Notes under the pieces: model-generated | The model's database searches: none | What the model saw: the letters and a program-made list of their open reading frames with translations, nothing else | Told to the model about the DNA's origin: nothing | In this document: positions 54,825-64,000 of the stretch, in pieces | Numbering within the stretch: position 1 is the stretch's first letter | Layout of the letters: each line of letters starts with the position of its first letter | Position numbers and translations under genes: made by a program | Assembly: GCA_016584305.1 (NCBI GenBank) | Contig: JACEEZ010023399.1 | Location: 133,844-197,843, forward strand | Reading direction: 5' to 3' | Length of the DNA: 64,000 nt | From: Chionoecetes opilio | Lineage: Eukaryota; Arthropoda; Malacostraca; Decapoda; Majidae

Positions 54825-56214
54825 CAGGGAGGTCCCGTTATACGAACATTCGATATACGAGAATCCGATGATACGAGATGTGTAAATTAGGGTCTATTTT
54901 CAATATACGAGATTGAAAATCCAATGTTACGACATTCAAACTGGGGTGAGTAAAATTACCAAGTTATTTACCAAACTAAATTACAAATTATTTACTAAAA
55001 TTATAAACATTTACTGACTATATGATTTTACCTAAGGTTGTACGATAATCAATCTGAAAATAACGTGCAGACTGGCCAACGACTGCTCGAGACTGGTATT
55101 AGCAGAGGTAGGAAGTCTCCAGGCTCGCTTATTATTGTTTGGTATGCTACAAAATATCATTTCTCTAGGTGAATGTAGACATATGATTGCATTTGGATGG
55201 ATATCGTTCATATATATGAGAAAAGAGATGATATACAAGCAAGGGACTCATCCACGTTTGGCAGCGTGGGCTTTGGCAGCAGCAGCAGCAGCAGCAGCAT
55301 GAGCTGGTCCATGAAGCCCGTGAGGTGGATATCAACACCATTAGACCAAGGGAGATAGATGTCTTTGGTAATATTTAGTAGGGGAGCGAGAACCCCTTGA
55401 GGAATCCTATGATCCCTGCTGAAATCCTATGGTGCTATCACAGGCGTGGGAGCTGACTGTCTTCAGGAAGGCACAGGTGAGGCGGATGACGGCGGGTTTT
55501 TACTCAAAAGTTTTGAGTGGCGGCGCCGCTGGAGCCGCCACCTCCTCCGCCACGGTAGGTTTGGGCAGGATTAAACGTCTTATTACTCATTATTATACAA
55601 CTTAGTGATTATGGTGAGATGTTATATACACGTGTCCATTATCTATATCAATGTAGCACTGTGTTTCACCTTAAATAAGGGTGATTTAAAGATGTTATGA
55701 TGGAGGTGACTGCTGGCGGGGCAGTGAGTGACGGAGAAATTCTTGCCGCCGGGCCTCCCCATATCACAAATATTCACTATTTCAACCCACATACACACCT
55801 TCTACCACCAAAACACTAGCAACACAGGCTCCTTACTTATATATCTTACTATCTGATACATTAAAACTCCTTAAAACGCAACCATTCCAAATAAAACGAG
55901 AATTAGTTTGAGATGACGGGGACAGAAGGCGGAGAGAGGCAGTCTGGCATGCCATTCTTGCCCGGAAATATGTCTCGCTGACTTGTGATTGGTCGAGAAG
56001 TTTTAAAAACAGTTTATCATTGGCTGGTGACTGATGATGAGCTTGATGACATAATTTATGTTTTATGTTTAATTAATGTGCAGTTATGTTATTTTGTGTG
56101 CTATTTTCTCTTTCAGAATGGTTTTTCTACAGAATAGGTAGTACAGTGTAGGTAATATAGACGCTGTGTGTTTGTTTTGTTTGCTATAGTTTAATTTAGC
56201 TTGAAAAACATGTC

Positions 56215-56245
<31 letters not shown>

Positions 56246-56372
56246 TTTTAATTGATGGGATCCTGGAACCAAACCTATATTTTACCATTAGTTATGTGTT
56301 TCGTTATACGAGATTTAGCTTTACGAGTATGCCAGGTGGAACCTAACTGCTCGTATCTTCGGGACCTCCCTG
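54825..56372. mobile_element. Tigger-like element, CAGGGAGGTCC family, 1548 bp
   Basis: Ends CAGGGAGGTCCCGTTATACG and (right) TATCTTCGGGACCTCCCTG, TA at 54823-54824 and 56373-56374. Ends match 38236-39011; the longer interior has (GCA)n near 55275-55300 and a GC-rich section at 55500-55560. No intact transposase. Confidence 0.8.
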
Positions 56373-56552
56373 TACAGAGTTGTGATTATAAAGTGATTAA
56401 AGTGATACCAGTGTTAAAATGCGACTGAGTCCCCCTAACATCTTCTACATGTTACAACAAGGCTCCCCTCTCCTTGGATTACATGCCTGCTGCTACCCGT
56501 TCACTGGTAAGTGTAGTTTTTATGCTTTTACAGTACTGTTTTTTTTTTTTTT

Positions 56553-56608
<56 letters not shown>

Positions 56609-56714
56609 ATACGAGGGGAAATTGATAACTCAGCACTTGAATAATCGGAAAGGGGCCAGAGCCCTACTACCGAGAAAAGGTTTTTACTTTTAAAAAGTAA
56701 AGAATAATTCAAGG
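56373..56714. other. poly(T)-rich spacer
   Basis: Contains a T run of about 65 bases with two A interruptions (56540-56605). The rest may be the tail of the 54443 element. Confidence 0.5.
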
Positions 56715-57375
56715 GGTCTCATCCACATCTGGCATTCTGGCGGGTCTCTCTGCCACGGCCGCGGCAGTACCGCTCATCATGAAGCCTGTGAGGGGGATAT
56801 AAACACCAAGGGAGATCTTTTTGGGAAATATTTAGTAGGGGTGCGGGGGACCCTTGGGAATCCTATGATCCCGGGTGAACCCCTATGGTATCACAGGCGT
56901 GGGAGCTGACCTGTCTTCTTCAGGAAGGACAGGTACACGGATAATGGGGTGTTGTGAGAGCGGGGGGCGGGAAATCGGCCGCCCCCCGCTATTCTGCCAG
57001 CGGAGATCTTTTTGGTAATGTTGAGGGGAGCGAGGACCCTTTGAGGAATCCTAGGTCACTGGGATATCCTATGTTGTATCCAGGCAGGGAGCTGCCGTCT
57101 TTTTCGGGAAGGCACAGGTGAGGGGATAAACGGGGTTTTGAGAGAGGCGGGGGGAGCGGGGAAAAGGCCGCCGTTCCTCTGCCAGGTGGTTGGGCCTAAA
57201 CGTCTTATACTCGTTTTATACAATTAGTGATTAGGGGTGAGATGTTAATAACGTGTCTTTTATCTAAATCAATCAATCCCCGGTGTCCCCTTTAAATAAG
57301 GGTGATTTAAAGATGTTTGTGAGGGACGGCGGGAGTGATTTGACTGAAACTTTTTGCCGCGGGGCCCCCCCATAA
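56715..57375. repeat. duplicate of the interior of the 54825 element
   Basis: It matches 55245-55790 with many differences and contains an internal tandem duplication (about 56795-57000 and 57005-57200, both with GGGAGCTG and AGGAAGG/GGAAGG words). It suggests a second Tigger-like element of that family without its termini. Confidence 0.6.
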
Positions 57376-57384
57376 ACAAATACA

Positions 57385-58692
57385 GGGGTCCCTTTGCTTA
57401 CGAGTTTAATTTTTTCATTGATCGAGTTTGTAACTAAATTTGCTCGTACAGGTTGAATTTCCCAAAAACTCGGCATCCAAGATCGGCAACACCCAAAACC
57501 GGCTAGGGTTTCCGGATTTTCCAAAAACACGGCCAGAAAACCCCCAAAACACGGCGCGTATTTTGCCGGGTCGGCCGTGGGTGCCACACACTGGGCCCGT
57601 TTGGGGTTTCCCCCGCCGTTTTGTTTTTTGTTATTGTTCGGGGTGTTGTGACTATAGAGTTTTGTACACTTTTTATTTGTGTACTTTACAGGTCTTTTAT
57701 TGGATTAGGCTCCCAAACGTCCAGGAACACCTACTGGGGGGAAGTGAAAAGAAAAGGAAAAAAAATTGTTAACTATTTCGAGAAAATTGCCTTGTTTTTT
57801 TTTTTATGGATTTTTGCTTTTTTTCCCCCTTAATATATCTACTTCTAAAAGTCGAAATTCCCATTATCAGCCGGCGCGGCCCCGAGGTTGCCCGATTTTG
57901 GGAATTAACCTTATATCAAATAAATTTTCCGCATTAAAATTAAATTGAAATACCTTAATCCTTTCCAGCCCCAAAAAAAAAACACCCCAATTTTTTTTTC
58001 ATTTTTTTAAAAAAAAAAAAGATTTATAAATGACAAATTTTGTTAAAAAATAAAAAAAGAGAATGTAAAGAAAAAAAAGGGTTTTTAAGTGTATTTCCCT
58101 TGGAGATCAGGATAGGGCTAAGGGAAGATGGGGCAAGGTGGAGGAGTTTGGGGAGGACTTGTTTTTTGCTTTTTCGGGGCTTCGTTGTCAAAACTCTTAT
58201 CGCTTAATCTTTTAATTTAACTTACTCGCTACACTTTAAGCAACTTTTTATCGCTGAATTTAAATTGCTGTTTTTTTTTTTTCTTCTTTTTTTTCCTTTT
58301 ACTTTCGTTTAATTTTAATTTTTCTTCAGATTTTGTCTTTTTCGCCACGTTTTCCCTCATTTTATCTGCAGGGCGTTTCAAAAAAAAACCGCCCAAGGGG
58401 TTTTTTTTATCCCCCTTTTCAGAATGTTTGGGAAAAGGGAGAAAGGCAAGTGTCATTATATAGGGAGAGGTTTTGCAACTTTTTTGGTGGTTTCCTTTTC
58501 AATAAAATCTGAAAGTCTCTCCCACATGTACAACATTTTTGGGGTGTTGTGGGGGCTTTCTGCCCAACTAGCGGGGAGTATCTGAAGCTGTTGTAACCGG
58601 ATTTTTGGGTCGCAAATCAAAGCAAAAAATTGACGGGAGCGACCCGCTCGAACTGGAAACCGTAAATTGGTGCACTCGTAAGTCAAGGACCA
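57385..58692. mobile_element. Tigger-like element (CAGGGGTCCCTTTGCTTACG)
   Basis: Left end CAGGGGTCCCTTTGCTTACG after TA; right end CACTCGTAAGTCAAGGACCAGG before TA, imperfectly inverted. The interior has no recognised ORF. Confidence 0.5.
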
Positions 58693-58695
58693 GGT

Positions 58696-58793
58696 ACAGG
58701 AAAACCTGTTTTTCGGACCTCGGGGGGGGGCGCTGCTGGGAAAAACCCTTTTGCCTTGTTTTGAGAGTTACCTTATGGAAACACCTAAAATCC

Positions 58794-58832
<39 letters not shown>

Positions 58833-59366
58833 CCCCCTCACAAAGGGAATGGCCAAGGGGACAACAAAAATGGGGTAACACAAAGCCCCTTAGTTGCCCG
58901 TCCCCATAAAGAAGACAGAAAGAATAAAATAAAAAAGGGGGAGCCAATTTTGTTGGGGTGTCTTGTTTTTCTTTTTTTGAAAAGATGTAAGTCATAGGAA
59001 AGTGGAAAAATAGAAAAGGAAAAGAGTTCCAGATTTATCAGTGAAAGGGAGAAAGGGTTGCCAACCCAGCGTACCCCCCCCAAAATTTTAAATAAATTTC
59101 TGCGGGTTTTTCAGTTTTAAATAAATTTTAACCCAATTAAAGCCTGGGTTTCCGCTGAGTTTCCCCTTTTACCCGCACTCTTCCAAATGGAAAAAAAACA
59201 GTCCCCCGGTCGTGCCAGCAGCACGAACACTTCCTCTTTTTTTTTCACAGGATTCTTGACGGGCTCAATTTTCCTTGGTCCTCCTGTGGAGGCCCGAAAA
59301 AAGAAAAAAAAAAAAATGCCTGGGGATTAGGCGTGTTTTGAATGCCGGTTAAATGAGGTTCTCCGT
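58696..59366. mobile_element. Tigger-like element (CAGGAAAACCTG terminus), tentative
   Basis: TACAGGAAAACCTGTTTTTC at the left, and ATGAGGTTCTCCGTA near 59366 as a possible inverted right end. A poly(T) of about 34 bases is inside (58799-58832). Confidence 0.4.
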
Positions 59367-59579
59367 ATTAACTATTTTAACCCACATCACGCATTAGCTG
59401 AAAAACAGCAAAAAGGTAAAAAAAAAGGTCTTTATTTTGGGGGTCAGGAACGGGTGAACCATTTTTATTTTTTCTATGGAAAAAATTTTTTTAGGTTTTT
59501 GAACAAATCAGTTTTTTGAAAACTTTTGGGAACAATTATGTTTTTAAAAATGAGGGGGGGTCTGTGTATAAACTATATA

Positions 59580-62500
59580 CTGTCGGACCCCGCCAACACG
59601 AGTTCCCCTGCCCAAACTCGCATTTCACGAATAGGGAAAAAAATTCCCATGATTTTCCGAACACGATTTTTTCTGCGATAACACGAATTTGAATTTCCCG
59701 GCGGATGTTTTCGATGTGCGGCGGCCCCTTTTTCCGGGGAAGCCTGGGCACGCTCAGCCTGGGCCGAAAAGGGTCTACACGTAGTCTTTCTTCTTTGCTC
59801 GTGCTGCTGTTGCCTCCGTCGTGCTGCTCCTGCTTTTGGCCAGTCTTCCAAGCGTTCGGCTCCCCCTACCCAGGGTCAAGCGAGAAGAAGAGGAAAGGTT
59901 TTTCCCCAGGGAGAAGATGGATGTGCTTTCGTGATTGTGTGGGCCCAGGTGGGCTACGGGAAGAAAATTTGGCCGCATGAGGCCCGTTGTACCATCTGGG
60001 AAAACCTGAAAAAATAAGCAAAAACGTGCGAGAGAGTGCTGTCGGGGGCTTCTGTGAGGACGTGACCCGCTGCTAGAGAAGATGGGAAAAATACTGAACA
60101 GGTGAGTTAATGATTTTTCATATAAAAAAAGTTTATGTTTTTGTGTGTGTTGCTAAGTGGTGTGCTAAAAGGTGCTCGGGGGGTGTGTAAGGGTGTTACA
60201 GGTGATTTTAAATTTTTATTTATTGAATAAAGTATGTTTATTACCCATGTTACAGTTATTACTACGGGTGTGGGGTGTGGGTTTTTTGTGTTGTGCTACG
60301 TGAGGTGTGGTTTTCAGGTGCGCGGGGGTTTTTGGGCGTGTTGGAAAAGTGTGTGTGTGTGTTTTGGACGTGCAGGTGTGTTAACAGGTTTCGCGGGGGT
60401 GTGGGCTGGTTTTGGGGATGGGTGGTGTGTGGGTGCGTGCTAGTGCAGGTGTGTTTAAAGGTGCTGCGGTGGTGTGGCGGTTAGGCGGTGTGTGGGGTTT
60501 TGGGGTGGGCTACTGCAGGGGTGTTAGCTGATGCATGGTTGTGGTGTTGAGGCATACCGTTTTTACAGTTACCATTGTATTTAGCATTGTTTTTTTTTTT
60601 GTCATTTTTCGCATAACAGGTGGATATCAGAGCAAGTGGACCGGGAAGAGCAACGGGACGGCGTAGCCATCAGGGAAAAAGGGGAGGAGCATCTACGCCC
60701 ACCTAGCAGAAAAGGACCCTTTCTGGATCCCCCCCCTCCCCCCCGGGGTTTATTGCCACCATGGTGGTTCCATAGTTAAAGCAGGTTTTAGCCTGACAAC
60801 TTTGCTCGCAAAAGGTAAAAAAACGCATATATTTTCACACTTCTATCAAAAATTTTGACTCGTTATTTTCCCGAAATAAAGACATTAAATTTTTTTTCAC
60901 ATTCTATCTACTATCAATTGCTTGCCATATTCCCATAATGAAAAGTTTTTTTTTTTCGTTTTTTTTCACAGGTGAGAGGGGTCAGCTGAAAAGGAAAGGG
61001 GCGCGGGCCTCCCTCGCACCTTAAAACCCCGTTTGGGAAGACAGTACTACCTACCTAGCGGGTGTTAAAATGCGGACAAAGGGCCTATTTTACAAAAAAT
61101 GGGAAAAAGGATTACATCCAAAGGGAAAGTCAAAAGTTACCAGGATTAAAGGCATTTAAGGACCGCTGACCGCTGTTTGGGGGGAATGCTGCAGGGACTG
61201 CAAGATTAAACCGCTCCTTGTGTATCGTGCGCCAACCCACGTGCTCTAAAGGGACCAACAAGCGTTTTCTGTATGGTATGGAAATAAAACAAGAAGGCAG
61301 GGTGACGGAAGGTGTTTGGGGAGTGGTTCCACAACATTTTGTGCCAGAATGCACTCTACTGCCCAAAAAAATCTGGATTTAAGGCAGTTCTGTAGGGGGT
61401 AATGCGGTGGACACATTTCCAGGCATTTAAAACCGGGACCATCCGAATGTGTTTTTCCCCTACCTTCCCCCAAGGCAATTTCCCCTTTTTGGAACCGATG
61501 GACAGGGGTGTGATCAAGACTTTCAAGTGCAACTACCAGAGGGCTGTGTACGAGAACCCCTCAAGAGGAGGAAGCGCACCGATGATTCAGGGACTTCTGG
61601 AAGCAGTAAAATCCGAATGCCTTTTGACCATCAAGCGGGCATGGGATGAAGGAACCAAGCACCCTTAATGCCTGTTGGTATGCCTCTGGCCTGATGTGCA
61701 ACGATTTCAATGGGTTCCCTCATCCTCAGCAAAATGAAGGACATTGTAGCCCGGGCCCAACACTGTTGGGGGTGAAGGCTTCTCTGACGACTGAGGAGGA
61801 GTGGCAAACTCATTGACCCCCCATGGAGCGGGAGCCTTCAGTGGAAGAGATTCCAGATGATGAGGAGACCAAAGCGGGTGATATCTATGAAAGACACACA
61901 GAGACAAGGCTGTGTTTACCATCTGAAATTGAAAAAACTTGCTGGGGGAACAGTTTACAGAGCTCTTACTGACCAAAACCCTTACAGGAGGGAGCATCAA
62001 TTCAAAGATTTTTGTGGATGGGGCCTTATCCCAAAAGGGAAAAACTTTAAGGAGCATGGAGGCCTCGCTTGCCAAAACCCCACCAGCTTTCTTCAACCAT
62101 CTCCACCCACACCCACCAAAGAAGCATTCACACCGCTACACCTCTGTTACACACCACCGGGAGCCTTTACTCCTGCTACCCCCAGATAATCTACCTCATA
62201 AAGTCATCTGTCTCCCCCTCCCATTATGGGGGTTTGATGACCAGATAAACAGACGTGGTGATCTCCCCCCACACACCACCAGCCTCCTGCTACCCCACCA
62301 AGCAGCCTGTTACCTCTATTTTTTTATATTTTAAGAAAACCTTTTTCTATTTTAAGGTATTTTTTATTATTAAAAAAATTAATTGTAATAACTTTGTTTT
62401 CCTTCATTTTATTCACCCAAAAAAATAGTAGTAAAATTTTTTTTACCCTCCAAAAATGGGGGTCTGGAATGAAACCCATTTTTTTACTTTTAAAAAAAAG

Positions 62501-62643
62501 TGATTTTTTTTTTGACCCCCCAAAAGTGATGGTCGGGGAACGTAACCCTATTTTCCTTTTGCCTGTTTTTCGCCGAACACGTTTTTTTGCCGTGCCGAGG
62601 GGTCGGACCGTAACTGTCGTTTTTTGGGGCGGGGTCCGAATAA
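59580..62643. mobile_element. autonomous-size Tigger element (CTGTCGGACCCCGCC), degraded
   Basis: Left terminus CTGTCGGACCCCGCC and right terminus GGCGGGGTCCGAATAA, TA on both sides. About 3.06 kb, with a transposase remnant at 61090-61880. The region from 59700 to 60100 may contain its first exon or untranslated leader. Confidence 0.65.
61090..61880 (+). pseudogene. Tigger/pogo-type (DDE_1) transposase remnant
   Basis: Spread over frames: LTAVWGECCRDCKIKPLLVY, VTEGVWGVVPQHFVPE and EPMDRGVIKTFKCNYQRAVY (the last is the highly characteristic Q/EPMDQGVI.TFK segment just after the second catalytic Asp region), then GLLEAVKSECLLTIKRAWDE and LNACW. Frameshifts are too many to assign the DDD triad. 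The family cuts and pastes at TA. Confidence 0.65.
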
Positions 62644-62645
62644 TA

Positions 62646-64000
62646 TAATTTTTATAAATAAAAATAATATTTATATATATATAATATATATAATATATTT
62701 TTAATATATATTATATATTATATCCGTATTTGCCGGCGCTAAGCCCGAGTTTTTTCCCTTTAAAAACAATGCAAAGTTCCCCCTGCGTCTAATGGGGCCA
62801 TATTACCCCATAAAGGGGTCAGGCGAGAATGCAGAACCCGATGGTGTATTACAAAAGGGGGTCGGAGTTATCTGTTTAAAGCATACCCACTGAGCACAAT
62901 TGAAAACGGGGGTTTATAAAACAGAAATGATAATATAAGAATGGGGGGTTTTAAGAGAAAACAAGAGCGGGGGCAACAAGATAGCGTTTGTTGCTGCCAA
63001 AGGGCCCGTGTCAGATGAAAACATCATCACCCCCCGCTGCTGCTTCCCTTGAAAACGTCGTATCTAGGTTGCCGTTTAAACCAGGGATACTTCACTGGGC
63101 GACGCCCTCCGCACACCCACCATGGGTCTTCCCCGCTCAAGTCATCCCTGCCCCATGGAAAAGCAAAATCCCGATATTAGATTTACCCTTTAAACCCGAT
63201 TCGCTCGGGCCCCAAGTTGACAAACAGGGGAAAGGAGTGATGAGGGAGGCAAAAAGGTGGGGAAATTTTTCCTGGACGAGTATTTTGAAAAGGGAATAGT
63301 AAATTTAAGAGCGTGTTAAAGTTTTTTTTTATTTGAGCGGTGAGGGGAAAGGGTGTAGTATCTTGGGGATTTGTCTATACACACAGGAGGGAAAAGGGCG
63401 CGTGGCTTTGTAGTTTTTTTTACAGCGAGTCATTGTACAACGTGGGGTAAGGGTGCCGGCTGTGTGTCTATGTTGCCCGTGGCGAGAATACTGGGGTGTT
63501 CAGTTGTGTCAGCGAGGACAACAGGTCAGCGAGGTCACCCCTAACCCTGTTCCCAGAAGGGGGGGGGGGGGCCTAAGCCGATGCGGTGTGTGGTGAGTTT
63601 GTGTTAGCCCCGCTACAGTGGTAAGCGGGGGGTGGGATAGGAGCCATAGGCTTGCCCACCTCGCCCCCTCAATCCTCCCCCTGTACCTCTACGGAAAGGG
63701 AAAACTGTAGAAAGAGTGCTAGTAAAAAGGCTGCCGGGTAGGTTTAGACGGGACAAACGTCTTCCACACGGTGCACCAAGCCCAAAGACCCATCACGGCG
63801 CCACTCGTCCGCCTCAAGGCCGAATCACACTATCCATCATGTGACACGGGACCGTCTCATCAATCCGTTGAATTTCTTACTTCAAACAAATGACGTGTTA
63901 CACTTAAAGGGGCGCCGCCGTCCGGGTCCAAAAAAACCACCGTCCTGTACGAAAGGTTTTTTGGGGGAAAAAATATTTTAAAGAAAGAGACGTGCCGGGT
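62646..64000. other. unassigned DNA to the window end
   Basis: An AT-only stretch (62640-62720) is followed by sequence with short ORFs lacking known motifs. Nothing supportable is seen. Homopolymer-rich composition suggests possible sequence errors. Confidence 0.4.

Noticed and set aside
62988..63299. 103-codon ORF near the window end
   Set aside because: No recognisable domain, proline-rich random composition, and it lies in the homopolymer-rich zone.

Overview
This is eukaryotic DNA made almost entirely of transposable elements and simple repeats, with parts of one host gene threaded through it. There is no bacterial operon structure. Four things together point to an arthropod, probably a decapod crustacean such as a crab: spliceosomal exons separated by kilobases, tRNA-derived SINEs with poly(A) tails, CR1/L2-, I- and BEL/Pao-type retroelements beside Tigger/pogo, hAT, TTAA-site and Tc1/mariner DNA elements, and very long (GT)n, (CT)n and (TAG)n arrays. 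The species assignment is inference.

Layout. Positions 540-2664 hold a dead CR1-like LINE. Positions 2665-9500 hold a BEL/Pao LTR retrotransposon (candidate LTR, primer-binding site, an extra SGNH-hydrolase ORF, then gag, protease, RT and RNase H) broken by two SINEs and a 1 kb repeat-rich DNA element; no integrase or 3' LTR is visible. Positions 9500-23000 are a mosaic of DNA-transposon ends, SINEs, a LINE tail cut by a 205 bp TTAA MITE, an inverted Tc1/mariner transposase duplication, a hAT with a nearly intact 8 bp target duplication, a 153 bp minisatellite and a TTAA element filled by a GT minisatellite. Positions 23140-30600 hold an I-clade LINE (zinc-knuckle ORF1, endonuclease, RT, RNase H) cut by a second copy of the TTAA element. 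Positions 30760-35331 hold one nearly full-length CR1/L2-like LINE and a truncated sister copy; a third copy lies on the minus strand at 46184-50474.

The host gene is on the plus strand: exons at 30627-30736, 36268-36402 and 43822-44466 (stop codon included), plus a weaker candidate at 21416-21555. The reading phases agree across the last three exons, and the protein resembles the C-terminal half of the minor-spliceosome protein SNRNP48 (U11/U12 48 kDa). The intron before the last exon holds a minus-strand LINE. A hAT inserted into that LINE (8 bp TSD CTCCACAG). A TIR element then inserted into the hAT's left TSD (3 bp TSD ACA). This youngest element encodes an N-terminal 2A-like motif (GDVEKNPGP) on a protein I cannot place in a classified transposase superfamily. 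The hAT carries an inverted 47 bp copy of the start of the downstream host exon. These two features, with the SGNH ORF of the BEL element, are the best candidates for undescribed biology.

Positions 50475-64000 contain another LINE tail, low-complexity DNA and a dense cluster of Tigger/pogo-like elements, including transposase remains near 61.1-61.9 kb. From about 56.6 kb onward the sequence has unusually many homopolymer runs and may be of poor consensus quality. All LINE, LTR and DNA-transposon ORFs appear inactive (frameshifts, stops, catalytic substitutions), except the short SGNH ORF, which is open.
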